From the NCBI GenBank assembly GCA_003550325.1, contig QKWP01000654.1, positions 102,225 to 166,224 on the forward strand: a DNA stretch of 64,000 nucleotides, read 5' to 3'. Shown in pieces: positions 45,291-58,866 of the stretch (the stretch's first letter is position 1; every line of letters begins with the position of its first letter). The translations under genes and the position numbers were made by a program. The notes under the pieces were generated by a model, which saw nothing but the letters and a program-made list of their open reading frames with translations, had not been told where the DNA came from and made no database searches. Origin of the DNA: Gigaspora rosea. Lineage: Eukaryota > Glomeromycota > Glomeromycetes > Diversisporales > Gigasporaceae.

Positions 45291-46054
45291 ACTCTGGTTA
45301 ATCGTTTAAATCATTAAGACAATTTTTAAACAGAATTATGTTTTTTTTTTTTATGATTATTATTTATTTTATTTATTCTTTTTGATTTTTATTTTATTTT
45401 ATTTTTTAATTTTATTTTTTTATTTTAATTGCTTAGTTTAATTGCCTTTTTTATTTTTTCTGTATTTTTTTTTATTTTATTTTATTTACCTCAATCATTA
45501 TTGAGAAAACACTAAAAAATTTGAGTGACATTTGGCGAAAAACTCCCAAGACAAACAGTGTACTAATTAATACATTGGCTACGTATAAGTTTCATAGACC
45601 GCTTCTTTTGCTTTAAATATATTCAAATACAGTATATGAATTAGGAAAGTGTGGAATTTTGTATAATTATTATAAATAAAGTAATCAATCGATCGGGAAG
45701 TACCCGATCTATATCTGATTATCCTTTTGTATCTCGTATAGTATTTTTTAATTCTTGCCTTTTTGACATTTCTTTAGATAATTGTATACATATTAATTTA
45801 GGAATCATAACTGTAAACAAGTCATTTTAACATTTTTAAGATGTATTTCATGTGATTTTACCGTATATTTCATTACATATCCAAATTTTTTCTCAAAACT
45901 GTATCACAGCTCTCAGGTATTAATTTTAAAATTAAAGTTTAAACTCCTGCATTTATCACTATTTCCTTTATAATGAAGTTTTTTTTTATTTTTTATATAA
46001 CGATATATAATATACAAAACTCATCTTTCTTACTACAAGAAGAGAAAGTTTGTT

Positions 46055-49000
46055 ATGAGATTATCATTAAACCACCGGGTCTATAATTTTCTTTGGATTT
46101 ATTTTATTTTAGTAATAAATGTGGTTGCTGAATATCGTTCTTATGATGGCGTCGGCAACAATCTTGCGAACCCTAAAGCGGGATCCTCTGGTATGCCATA
46201 TATTATTGCTGAACCAATTGTTCAACGATTCGATAATTCTACCACTGGAAGCATGCTACAATGTCCTGGAAATTATACTAGTATATCAGCTATAAATTGC
46301 ACAAACCCATTACAATCTGGTCAATTTCCTCTTCCAAGATGCATTAGTGACTTAGCTAACAGTATTCACAAATCTTATGCTGATAGTTATAATATATCAT
46401 TTACTGATTCTATGAAATCGAAAAGAAAGTCGTCACACTTGGTAAGATCAATGATTGTGACAGATTAAAATGAAATCGGATTAAAATGAAAATTTTCTAT
46501 TTTTTAAGCAAAATTTTAAAATTTTTTAGGGGACATTTTTTGGGGGTTTTTTTAGCATTAGGGTTAGGGTTTAGGGTTAGGGTTATTAATAAACGAGTAT
46601 ATGTGGGCTTTATAAGCTTTAAAGGTGAGCAAGAGAGGTCCCCAGTTTCATTTTAATCTGATTTCATTTTTCATTTTAATCTGCCACAATGATTGTCTCT
46701 ATCACGCTATCACGTGATTTAATTTAAGTGACGTAATCTCTAAATTTATATAAATATATCTAGATGACTTTCTGGATTGACTTTTTGGCATTTGATGTTA
46801 TCAAAAGCATTGAAACCGGTAACTAATTAATTTTTGTTAATGATTAATCTCAATGAATAATATAAATCACATAAGTATTTATTAAATTTAATAATCTAAA
46901 TGTCAAGGTGAAATTTATAATAATGGTGTTTTAATTCCGAGTGATGATAAATTTTATCTTTCATATGGCGTTGAGAACACTACTTCGCCTCCAAAGGTAA
47001 TAACTATTAAAAAAAAAAAATACCTGTTTACCTAATTTTTATTATATAATTATCATTATATTTATTCATCTTGAAAATAATTACAGCCAGCATTACAATA
47101 TAATCGAACGTATTCCGTGAGTCACGGAACAATAAATGAAGCAACATCCTTTATTGATGGCTCTAGTATATATGGTTTAAATGAGACGAATTTGAACTTA
47201 ACTTTAAGAGACCCTGTAGATCTATGTAAAATGCGTATGAATTATACGGTAGATACTGCAGATGGTAAATTTGGTTATCTTCCTCGAGGTAATTTTTTTT
47301 TCGATTTATTTCAAAAAAAAAAAGATTCTAATTTAATTAAATTTTCTTAAATTAGGAAAGGATGGTCAATATTTAATTGGACATTTACCTACTCGAGGTG
47401 GTCACGTTTTTACAAACTTGTTTCATACAATCTTTATTCGTGAACATAATCGCAAATGTGATGAATTACGTCAAAAATACGGTAATTCTTTAACTGACAA
47501 CGAATATTTTCAAGAAGCCAGGAAATGGGTTATAGCACTTTTGCAAGTGGTGCATTATAGAGAATATCGTAAGTAAATTTTAAAAATAACACTTCAAGTT
47601 GCTATTAATATCATTGTTATGATACTAATTTATATGTGTACTTACATGGGTATAAAGTGCCAATTATAATGGGAACAACGTTATCGACATACACAGCGTA
47701 TAATTCAACACTTACGCCCGGATTAGACTATTTTTTTGCAACTGCTACTTTTAGATATGGGCATTCCGAAGCAAGGTATATATAAATTGATACATTCTTA
47801 CATACTTAGGAAATTACCGTTTATTACGTAATTTCTTCTTAGAAGCCTCCAACATATGGACGGATAAACCTTTAAAATTACGTGATAAACCTTTAAAATT
47901 GCGTAATAAACGGCACTTCATTTAAGGCACGTTGTTACGAACATTTTTTCTTATCTTTTTCTAATAAAAAAAAAAAAGTGATAGCTATCAAATCATGAAT
48001 CAGAATGGTGAACCTGAGTCTATTCTGATGTTAGAAAATTTGCAATTGCCTGACCTCTTAGAAATTTATAGTGTGCCGACGGCTGTTCTATCTCTGTCAT
48101 TACAAAGGTACGGGACAATTAATTTTTAAATTTATGCTAATTACTGTATTAAATTTTAACGATGGATAATTGTAGGCAAGAAGAGTTGGACATTTTATAT
48201 TCTGATTTTATGCGAGCACATACTGTCGGGGGGAATTTTACTGATATGGCAAGGTATTATAATATTTTTATTTTATTTTCTTTGCTATATATAACTATTT
48301 GTTTTCGATTTATATTTGATTGATTTATATAAAATCCAATAGTATCGACCATCTCCGTTCACGTGATCGCGGCATGCCAATGTATAATGATGTTAGGGTA
48401 AATTAAATCAAAACGACTTATCTGTTATTTCTGAAGAGATAAATTAAACTATACGTATATATATTTGACTTTATTTTTTTAAAAAAAGGTGGCATTAGGT
48501 TTAAATAGAGCGAATACTTGGTCCGACATTACAAAGAATGTTCTTGTCCAAAAACGCCTGCAATCTTTATACACAAGTATTGATCTAGTGGAAGCATATG
48601 TTGGAGGTCTTGCAGAAGATCATCTTCAAGGATCAAATTTTGGTCAGCTATTTCAAACAAGCATGATCCAACAGGTTAGCTATCTAAATTTTTTTTTTTA
48701 AACTTATAATGATTGTATTTATTCTTTATTATAGTAACTCTTAACATTTTTGGTATATTGCAATGGATTCAATCAATTAGTGGTCTTTGTTACGTGATTC
48801 GGATCGATTCTGGTATGAATCTCCAGATGCTGGTTTTACTAGTGCTGAAATTGATATCCTTCACAATACTACTTTAAGCGATATCGTCCTACGAAATACA
48901 CCTGTTGGTACCTCCCTTCCACAAAACCTTTGGTTTGTTCAACCAAGACCTGATTTAAATATCAATAATATTACTGGTGTTCAAAATGATGGATATCCTT

Positions 49001-52000
49001 CTTTGAATGTATTGACATTATCTAACGTGTATAAAATTCAATGGAAGATTGTTAATGATGATATTTACTTAAAAATGACAATGTTGAGCGATAATGCTTG
49101 GTTCGGATTCGGTTTTAACTCAATAGATGGTGGGATGATTGGTACTGATTTTTTAATTGTTAATACAATTAATTCTACCAGCGTAAGCGCTGGTAATTAT
49201 CGTTCTGATGGATATCGTCCTCCGATAAAAGATGATAATCAATTTGTGGAAGTGACCAGTTCCAACATTTCGAAAGGACTCACCCTAGTTGAAGTTAAAA
49301 GACCATTAAATGCACCTGGCAAATTGCCAATAGCAAATAAGTTGACAAACGGTAAATCATTATTTCATTCATTAAAATTTATTATCTTTATAATCTAAAT
49401 AATATGTTTAATCCTTTTAATTTAGTGATTTATGCTTGGAATCCGGTAAATACTATTAAATATAAGGATTGGAATCGGTTTACCCGTAGTTAATTAGATT
49501 AATTTTTAATCGACTAACTGATTCCAAATCCTTATATTAAATCTTTCAAGTTATTCAATTTTACTAATTAATGAATTTATTTTTATTTTTAAAGTCTTCA
49601 AGTTATCTAAGTTATCATGGCGGAAACAGAAATAAAGCTTCAGTTAATTTCTTTAACGCTGCGATTGCAACTTCTTCTGGTATTGGAGATAACATGTTTT
49701 TAACAAGGTTGGCGCACGGTATTTCAATGGTTTTAACTTGGAGGTACTGTATACTATCTATATGTCTCATAATTTTAGATTGTTCTAATATGTCTCTATT
49801 AATTATTAATGCTTATTTATATGATTTTCGTTTTTTAGCGTTTTATTTCCAGTCAGTATTTTTATTGTTAGATATCTGAAGCATAATGATAATCACATGA
49901 AACAGGTAAATAGTATAAATAATGTGAATAGTATTGGAAAATTTTTTAAATGTTTATCATGTAATGAAAACTAATCTGAATATTATTTATTTAGCATCGA
50001 AATCTTCAGTTTTTTGGTAGTGTTAGTGTTTTCACTTTTGGTTCCGCAGCTATGGCAGTTTCACAAGATCAACAGAGAACCTTGCATGGAGTGTATGTAT
50101 AAAATAAGCCATCAATTTTCTATCTAAATATTAAATATTTACGAATTCAATTTCCATATATATATATATATATAGTCTTGGAATTACATTATATACAGGT
50201 GTTTTTTTTGAACTCACTTTGGGTGCAATCACCATTTGGGGACTTTTCTCTGTGGAATCTGCAAATCGTGGCATATTTTCATATATAAGAAAGATTCATC
50301 TCTTCATAGGAACAGGATTAATGACAATTGCTTCGTAGGTCTTTTAATTTAGAATCGAATAAATGAAACATTCAATAAATCTTTAGTTACATTCTATTTT
50401 TCATTTTATTTTTGATAGAGTTAATATTTACCTTGGAATTCAGCAACTTAACGCGAGTCCGATATTCACCTATATTTATTTTACATGGTTAGGTACGCAT
50501 TTACACAATTTACATAATGGCTTGAAAGTTTCTTAACTTCAAACATTCAAATGTTTGTATTTTCATTTTTCGAAAAAGGTATATTGGTTCTCATATATAT
50601 TTGTACCGAATGTTGGTACAAATATAACAAACTTTCTAAGATTAAAAATGATCCAAAAGTAAACGAAGGTGGAAGACTTCGTAGTGAAATTTCAGATGAA
50701 GATTATAATCCTCTTCCATCACTCACATGGAAAGTAAGTTGTTTTTAAATAATTTCTATTATTAAAAAAAAAAACGCTTTGCTTAAACATTTTATTCAAT
50801 AGGATATCAACGAAAGAGTAATTGGTGGTGCTTTACTTGTTGTCGCAGAAAATCTTGTATTTGACATCCGTAAATGGATACACACGCATCCTGGTGGTAT
50901 GTTTTTAGTCGGTATCTATATTAAGTAAATTGATTATGTCCTATACTTATTACAAAACTTTATTTAGGTGTCAAAATATTACAACGAGTGTGAGTTTTTT
51001 TTTTTTATATGAATTTTTTTTTTCAAAAACATTATGTTGACACATTCTAATTCTATGATTCTTTATCAGCGTTGGAACTGATATATCTGATGTTTTTTTT
51101 AACGACAAGGATCTGGAAATTAAGACCGACGAATTTAAAGATCAGGAATCAATTCATACATCTGATCTTTATGAAGAGAGTGGAGATCAAAATGGAAATT
51201 TAGTACGAAAACTTTCAATAAAAAGGAAGCAAACGATAGCCGATGCAGTTGATCGTATAAATGTTAACCTAGTAAAGGATTTGCGAATTGTTATGCATAG
51301 ACATTCCAAATTTGCTACCGCAAAATTGGCATCAATGGTTATAGGAAAATTAGAAAAAACCGAATTTGGTGAATTTAAAAAGGATTCCACTTGTGAGGAC
51401 ATTATTTCATCCTCTGCAATGTTATCTAGAGAACCAGAATCTTTCAAAAGATATGTGCTGGTTAATAAAGATGATGTTACTGGAATTCAAGCAGAATATC
51501 CTGTCAAAAAATTCATGTTTCAGGTCATTGATCTTAATTATAGTATACCAGAAATCAAGCCAGGAGATTATATAGAAATTATGTGTCATATAAAAGGTCA
51601 AGTTGTTATACGAAGCTATAATTTATTTAAAGCAAAATCTCCAAAATGTTTTTCTGTTATTATAAAGATCTATAAGGAAGGTCTTATGTCCACATATTTG
51701 GTAAAATTATTAATTACTTGATTTCTTTTAACTCTTTTTCATTGTGCATCAATTTTTGTTTAAATCAAAATCGCATATATTTTTCATCAAATAAAATAGG
51801 ATAAATTGTTAGATGGATTTGAAATAAAAGTACGCGGTCCTTTTGGAATTGATAGACGAATGAATGACCTGTTTTCTAGACAATCAATTTCCTTACTAAA
51901 TTCAAATTCATTACTAAATTACAATCCATTACTAAATAATGATGGTTGCTGGGATACATTGTTTATGCTCTGCGGTGGAACTGGAATTTCACCAATGTTA

Positions 52001-52595
52001 CAATTAGTAAGTTTCTTTCATAATTAATCATAATTTATGAAACTTTATTTTATCACTCTTAATCAACTTTTTGAAATTTTACTAGATTGATTATCATTTT
52101 GAACATAAAGACAAAGATTTTAAATTATATTTACTTTTTGCTAATAATAAATTACATGACATAATTCATAAAAGATATTTGGATAAATTGGAACTTACTA
52201 GTAATGGAAAACTGAAAGTAACATATATTTTAAAATATGCACCAAAAAAATGGGATGGATTGACTGGTTTTATAGATGAGAACATAATTTTTGACTGGAT
52301 CTCCAAAAATTATACACCAAAGGAATATACCAATATCACTGATCAAACACTTACTACTGAAAGCCCAAGAGAATCTATCGAAATTAAAAGAGCAAGTCTA
52401 GATGAAGTTTCAACAACACAGGCAAATGATAATACTGTTCACGACAATAGCAGGATTGGATACATGGATGCCCTTGCTAATGATCAGTCGGGTTTCATGT
52501 TGATGTCATGTGGGCCTTCGGATATGCTTAATGCTGTTAAAGAAATTTTGGAGAATATTAAATTTCCTGATGATAAATCATTCACTATTCGATAA
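46055..52595 (+). CDS. Haem peroxidase-DOMON-cytochrome b561-b5-FAD/NAD reductase fusion
   Basis: Twenty-three exons with in-phase GT..AG junctions: 46055-46441, 46764-46818, 46908-46996, 47087-47288, 47356-47568, 47658-47775, 47985-48107, 48176-48253, 48343-48397, 48489-48674, 48781-49351, 49426-49445, 49595-49743, 49839-49905, 49995-50092, 50176-50334, 50419-50492, 50579-50733, 50803-50896, 50968-50989, 51070-51700, 51800-52006, 52086-52595. A signal peptide leads into an animal-type haem peroxidase (FIREHNRKCDEL, proximal His in FRYGHS, DRFWYE). The distal DHD motif reads AFD, so the distal His appears lost. Then come a DOMON domain (WFGFGF), b561 helices (HGISMVLTW, HRNLQFF, LHG), a b5 haem pocket (HPGG, RHSKFA), and an FNR-type module (RSYN, GGTGISPM, SCGPSDM). 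Electrons likely pass from NAD(P)H through FAD and haems across the membrane; the outer substrate is unknown. Confidence 0.88.
46458..46686. mobile_element. MITE within intron 1, 9-bp duplication
   Basis: Flanked by perfect CAATGATTG copies (46449-46457 and 46687-46695). The terminal repeats are TGACAGATTAAAATGAAATC and, inverted, TGGCAGATTAAAATG. The 9-bp duplication is typical of Mutator-like elements; family is inference. The interior carries TTAGGGTTAGGGTTTAGGG. Confidence 0.85.
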
Positions 52596-52599
52596 TCAT

Positions 52600-54132
52600 A
52601 TATGCGATTAATTTATACATAATACAACAATGAACTATATTGCTCAATAATACAGAACATGTGCAGTCAACATTGGATTAGAATTATTGAGAATTTTGGA
52701 ACTATAGGAATAGCTAGATCATTGTAAATAGAATTGATTATCAGAGTTTGAATCAATTTTATTTTTTATCGGTAAATCTGAATTTAACAAATTAACGTAT
52801 TTTTGATAGCTAAAAAAGTCATGCATAAAAAATATTTATTCATCTTTTTTCCATAGGAAACTTAACAAAATTAATTAAAAATATGTAACTTTATCTTTTT
52901 TGTAAATATACTGTTATTTATATTAATAATATAATTTAGCGATATATTGCATTATTGTAATTCATTTCATTATTAAATTTAATGTATAAGTTATATTTTT
53001 TTTTTTCAAAAAAAAAAGATAAGCCATGTAAATTTATTTAATTGTTTATCTAAACGACTAAACGATAATTGTTTACTATAGAGGTTACCTATATGATATT
53101 TAAGAGTATATTTATACTTAATATATATACATATATATTACTATTATTAAAGGTGACTTTTTTACTGGGCGGTTTATATTAATATATAGGCATGTTACAG
53201 TAATACATACCGTAGTTACGCGTAATAACGCGCATCTACGCGTTATTTCGAAACCATACGCGTTATTTCGGGACGCGCAATATTTCGAATCATTTTGACA
53301 AATTTGGGTTACTAGAAGAATCCTGCTTTCATTAATGCAAGGTGTTCACTTACGGCACTCACATTTGTGTTATATGGTGCATGTGTATTTAAAAGGATGA
53401 CGCGTTATTTTGGGACGCACATGGGCGTTATTTTGAGTCAAAAAAAAGCAATTTTCAACAAAATGGGAATTTCGAAATAATGTGCATGTGCGTTATTACG
53501 TGAAAATACGATATGAGCAAGATTTACATGTTAATTTAAAGAGACGGGGTGCCTTAAAATTTGGCCCTGTTGGTTACTCGAAATTTTGCAAATCTTATTT
53601 TCTTGTTATATAATTTCTTATTAGAGTTAATAAATGATTCATTAGGTTAATGATAGATTTTCGTGGAATAGTCAAAATTTGCACTCTCCGATTGGCTAGT
53701 TCCTCTCCAGGAGTTTGTATTACCCGCGCATTTCGTCCAAAAATTAGAGCTCTTACCCGTTGACGAGTCATGGGTCAAAAATTGGCACGATCCGGGTTAA
53801 ACGGTCATAGATAACATGGATAATCATAGATAATTAGTCCGGAGCGAAGCGTAGGACTTTCTGCATTTTCCTTAGGGCTAGCGCATATCTGCGATAGCAT
53901 AATCTGCACATAAATCTGATTTTAACGCAGAAGCATATGCGATAGCATATTCTTTAATTTCGCATAATTAATAGAGTACTTATTTGCGCTGGTGATACAA
54001 ACCAAAAAGGAAAAATTTATAGCATAATTGCATAAATTGAATCGTAGTGCAGGTAGAATTTAGGGTCAGTCTCAGCAGAAAATGGTGGTCTAGTTTCTCT
54101 GTCCGTCCGCTCATGTATAATAAACCAATCAC
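52600..54132. other. Intergenic downstream of the redox gene; no gene
   Basis: AT-rich 3' flank, then (about 53205-53515) a block with repeated ACGCGTTATTTCG motifs and partly inverted ends that may be a decayed MITE, then TATGCGATAG-like repeats near 53880-53960. Confidence 0.4.
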
Positions 54133-54236
54133 TAGGGTTGTTAATGGGTACTTCAGACATTAATAAAACATATAACCCACTTCTGGAGTGGGTTATATGT
54201 TTTATTATTGACTGGAGTGCTCCATTAACAACCCTA
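54133..54236. mobile_element. 104-bp hAT-like MITE
   Basis: TIRs TAGGGTTGTTAATGG with 8-bp flanks CCAATCAC and CCAATCAG. The inner palindrome is AAAACATATAACCCACTT. No coding content. Confidence 0.75.
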
Positions 54237-54675
54237 CCAATCAGTGATGTGACGATAAATAAGTCATAAAAATTTTTATGCAAATAAATATAAATGACAT
54301 GTCATTTTAAATTGACAATGTCATTTATTAAAAAAAAAAAATTATGTAAAATCATGATCAGATGACAAGTCATAAAAAATATTTTTAAAAATGACAAAAT
54401 AAATGACAATAATATTAAAAAAAAACTTATGTAACTGATAAAAAAAATTTATAAAATTAATTTTATACTTAAGAAAACTATTTAAATTAAAATTTTAACT
54501 ATTATAAAAAATTTAAATGAAGTACAGAAAATTTAAATTGTTAAAGCAAAGTTGATGTTTCAGATTATGGTTTGAGAGTTATGAATTGTATAGTGCAGAT
54601 TATAAGAGAAAAATATTTACATTGCCTTATTGCAAAGACATGTTGATAATGGAATATAGCCCGTTGATGTAAATG

Positions 54676-54842
54676 TTGTGCCTCAGATTAAAACTTGCGT
54701 CAGATTGAATCCGACGCACGTCAGTTAAATGATCGGCAACAACTGGCCTAAACTAACTTCTAACTTCACCGTAATTTTACCTAACCCTAATCTAATTTAG
54801 GCCGGTGTCAATCTGACGCAAGGATCGATCTGAGGCACAACA
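54676..54842. mobile_element. MITE with TTGTGCCTCAGAT ends
   Basis: Inverted ends TTGTGCCTCAGAT, with sub-terminal CTTGCGTCAGATTGA and its near inverse. A second, gap-truncated copy lies inside the gag insertion at 25775. Confidence 0.75.
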
Positions 54843-55207
54843 TAAACTGCAAATATTCACTCACCTCATATGTATGTGTATGCAAGAGGTGTGTGAATTT
54901 TTCAAGAAATTATTCAGTGATCACATAGAACGTAGTTGTTATTATTTTTTAATGCTCGTAGACAAATAAATATTATATTAAGATACTGTATTTTATATTA
55001 AAATATGTTATAATTTGTAATATTGAAATTTTCGGTTTATATAAAACTTTATTTATTAGGCCATGCAAATAAAATTAATTGGTTCTCGTTACATCTCAAG
55101 ACCCAAGGGCACCCGGCACCCGGGTGTTATTGTTATTATCTAAAAAAATGTTATATAAATTTTTTAAATAGGATTTTGCACCACGGTGCACCCCTCGACG
55201 TAATCAC

Positions 55208-56763
55208 TAGAGATGCAGACATTTAAAATCTTGAGGGTGGCACAACTACCACGGCATACGGCACATTTGCCGTATAAGCAAAAGTGCCGTGTGCCGTATA
55301 AGTGTAGTATGCCGTATAAGTGCTGTATGCCGTATAACAGATAAGTGCTGTATGTAGTAGTATAAGTGCCGTATGTAGTATGTCACGCAAGTAAAATATT
55401 ATAATTGCCGAAGAATTTTAGAAACTTGCTCAGTCTAGTTCTGATCCGGTTCAAAAAAAAAAGAAGCAAACTAAAAAACGTTTTATTTCAGTGTTTAATA
55501 CCATTCTTCTTTATACAGTAAAGGAACCGATATGATGTTTTATTTCTTATTTTAGGTTAACTGCAAAGATCTTTTTCGAAATTCAGAATAAAGTTTATTA
55601 CAGTACATAATGAACAACATACGTACGTACAAATGTGTTCAAATAAATTACATTTGGGTTTTTTCACAGCAAACCTGCGCTTTGAGCATATAGCTCTAAG
55701 CATGGTTTTGCTGTGGAAGAACCCATTTGTCTCACATGCGTACATAAGTATGTATATAGGCATAGTGGGCTTTAATTTGGATTGGTCAATCACTACACAT
55801 ATTATACCGCATATCTCATCTGACTGCAGCCATAACGAATTGTCAAAGGGTATGACATATAAATTCTGAAGCTACACCTTTTATTCTACCTACAGTAAAA
55901 TAATCCGGAAAACGTAGGAATAATCCAGAAGTCAGTGACGGGGTGCACTTTTTGTCTATAGGTTAAGGTAAATCAGCAATCAGCAAGGTAATTTGTACCT
56001 TGGTTAATAAGTTTTATGTTTTTATTAAAAAAAAAACTTGAAAATAGCGATTGAAGCAACAATACTTACAGTTAGTTTTTTATTTTTTTTTTTGAATATA
56101 GGTTATTCGGCCAAGTTTTTAAAGGCTACAATATGTTAGATATAGTATATGCATGATTACACGCTATGTTCTATAGTTGGTGTTTGGTTTTTACACGGAT
56201 CATACTCTCTATGTGCGTGTATTACTCAGAACTTTTTTTAATTCTATATTATTCATTTTTTATCTTGTTATTAAACTATTATGTACTAGTTACTAAACGA
56301 TTTGGTTAATAAAGTTTATATATATATACTTAAGAAATTTATTTAAGCTTACTGGATACGCATTGACGAGGGTCAATGTCATAGAACGACTTTTACATGA
56401 TTGGTTGTTTAAATCAATTTAGTTTTACATTATTTATACAGATTAAAGTACTTTTTAAAAAAAATGGAACTACAAAGAATGAATGAAAAAAAAAGTATAT
56501 GGAAAGTTTAATTAGGGTTGTAGGACTCTACTAATGAAAATGATCAAAATCCCTCTTTGTTTTAGCGAAGTATCACTCACGGCACATGACATAAATCACC
56601 AATCGCGGCATACTAAACCTATCATGACACACTACCCTTTCACGGCACACTACCCTATTGCTACATACGGCATAACGGCAACATGATCTAGAGGTAGTGC
56701 GACCTCACGTCATAGCCGTAATGCCGTGGGTAGTGACTACCCTAATAAATGTCTGCATCATTA
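55208..56763. mobile_element. 1.56-kb non-autonomous hAT-like element
   Basis: A perfect 8-bp duplication, GTAATCAC (55200-55207 and 56764-56771), flanks ends reading TAGAGATGCAGACATTTA and, inverted, TAATGATGCAGACATTTA. Sub-terminal regions at both ends are rich in ACGGCA/TGCCGT motifs, including a tandem GCCGTATAAGTG block (55255-55390); clustered sub-terminal motifs are typical of hAT transposase binding regions. No transposase frame is present. Confidence 0.8.
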
Positions 56764-57059
56764 GTAATCACGTACCGGTAATCAATAACTGATAAGCCAT
56801 TACACATACCGTATATACTAATATAAAATAACATTTGACTTTTTTAAAAAAATTGACCCGGCCGGGTTGCGAGAACCAATTTTATTTATTTGCGCGGCCT
56901 TAGTTAATAAAATTATAATTATAAATGACAAATATAATCATAAAAAAATAAGATGAAGATGTCATTTATTTTTAAATGACAACATGTCATCACTGCTACC
57001 AATCACATTTTACCGATCAACAAAAACATATAGGCTCGCCGTCTAGGGTTTAGATTATG

Positions 57060-57365
57060 CTGGCGATTAATCGCGTTCGCTTAATTAGCAGCTATACGAT
57101 TAATCATGATTAATGATCGTATAATCGTATAATCACTTAACTGTTTAATCGTAATCGTATAATCGTTGATTACTCGTATAATTGTTTAACAGTTTAATCG
57201 TATAACCGCGTTTAATCGTTTAATAGTTTAGAGTCATTAAACAAACATTAAACGATTAATCAAAAAACGGTTAAGCGAATAAGTTAACGGTTTTACAAAA
57301 TTGTTTCATCGTTTAACCGTATAAAATAAAACGATTATAGGCGGTTAAACGAATAACGGTTCCCC
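57060..57365. repeat. Degenerate ATCGTTTAATCGTATA repeats
   Basis: Many short, overlapping copies of TTTAATCGT and ATAATCGT in both orientations. Probably a decayed palindromic repeat array. Confidence 0.5.
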
Positions 57366-57600
57366 TACTGCCGTCAATAGAGATCAAGTATTAGATTGAC
57401 ATTTCGAAAAAAAAAATTAATGCCTTAACTTTCATCGCTCATATTCTGATTTCGAGGCAATTCTCATGATTTAATAGTCAAAAGATCTAAGCTTTCTTTT
57501 GACGACAATTGCTTCGAAATTCATCGAGATATAGGCGGTAAAATTAAGCATTGATTTTTTTCGAAATGCCAATCTACTTTTTGATTTCTATTGACAGCCG
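57366..57600. repeat. Inverted repeat, arms about 75 bp
   Basis: GCCGTCAATAGAGATCAAG at the left and the inverse of GGCTGTCAATAGAAATCAAA at the right, both followed inward by GACATTTCGAAAAAA-like sequence. MITE-like. Confidence 0.65.
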
Positions 57601-58462
57601 CCCATATTTCATGTGATAACGATAATAGCTCAATCAAATAATATACATCATGCTCCGGACTTATACCGGTTCTCATAGATAAACTCTAGTAATCCAGTAT
57701 TTTCAGAAAATAAATAAACTCAAATTTTTGTTCTATATTATAAAAGGCATAACATAAAATTATCAAATTCTACAACCCAATTCTTTAACTCTCTTGACTC
57801 AGGGAATAGCTCTAAATAAGAGTCTCTACATCAATTTTATATAATTTAAGTGCTAACTTTAAAATATTTAGGATTTTCCATATGACCCGTTAATCCGAGT
57901 CATAATTTCTGATCCGAGTAATAGCTCTATCAAAATCTCGTTTAATTCTAGTAAGAAAATAGCAAAAATCTACAGCATCACGTATATTCGCGATTTACTA
58001 CAAAAATTTCTTCTTGGCGATCTATAATATTAATAATTTATATTAGATCTAGAATATTTTAACGCTATCGTAAAAAGATAAGCATAAACTTAAAGAACTT
58101 TAAATACATCAATTAATAATCTTGTGTTTGGAGTAATATAAAATAGCATATTTAATAATCAGACAAATCGATAAAAATTATTCAATCGATTTGTTGATAG
58201 ATCATTTTATCCAACTAATCGATAAATCGATATTATTCAACTAATCGATTAGTTGAATAAATAATAAACGAAACTTAGTAAAATATACGTAAGGTAGCAA
58301 CTGAAACAGCCGGGGTGATATCTTATATGATCGGTTGATTAATCGACTAAGTTGGGTTTGTAAAATTCAAATCGATTAGTTTTCAACTTTACAACTACGA
58401 TTAATCATCTTATAAGATAATCATACTTGTACGTATGCATGCTACATATATTCGATGGAATC

Positions 58463-58691
58463 GACCACCCAAAGTACTGTGATGAGACATGGAGCAACTG
58501 CAGCATATACGATTACCATAAATTTTTCCTTAAAAAACTTAAATTGTGTCGACAGAAAGAAAAAAACTACAAACTGACGGCTGGTAAGAGAACATAAAAA
58601 TGGCACTTCAAAATAATAATTATTATATAGAAGTTAAAAATTATATGCTACGACTGCTCCATGGTCCATGTCACTGCACTTTTGGTGGTGC
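58463..58691. repeat. Inverted repeat, arms about 50 bp
   Basis: CACCCAAAGTACTGTGATGA at the left and the inverse of CACCAAAAGTGCAGTGACAT at the right, with GCATATA at the inner edges of both arms. Likely MITE. Confidence 0.65.
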
Positions 58692-58842
58692 TTCAATTAG
58701 ATAATCGACTACATATAAATGATGAAAAACTAATAACCTATGGTTGGTTTTGACCTATATATATTCTTAGATTTTTCTCAATTTTCATAAGTTTTGTATA
58801 TAAAATTTAACAAATTTTTCATGTTAGAGTGAGTTAGTATCC

Positions 58843-58866
58843 AGGGTTAGGGTTAGGGTTAGGGAA
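58843..58866. repeat. Interstitial TTAGGG repeat
   Basis: About three and a half TTAGGG units. Too short to mark a telomere; TTAGGG-like stretches also occur at 10410-10435 and inside the 46458-46686 MITE. Confidence 0.7.

Larger units (their letters stand above)
38761..46054. other. Intergenic region dominated by inverted repeats; no gene seen
   Basis: 7.3 kb with no supported open frame. Besides the repeats listed separately, it holds a cluster of ACTCGAGTTA motifs (39885-39990), an inverted repeat around 41734-41870, a weak member of the GGTACC palindrome family near 44030-44200, and a short perfect hairpin CACGTGCCGC/GCGGCACGTG at 44404-44427. The last 800 bases are T-rich and probably include the promoter of the redox gene. 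Confidence 0.5.
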
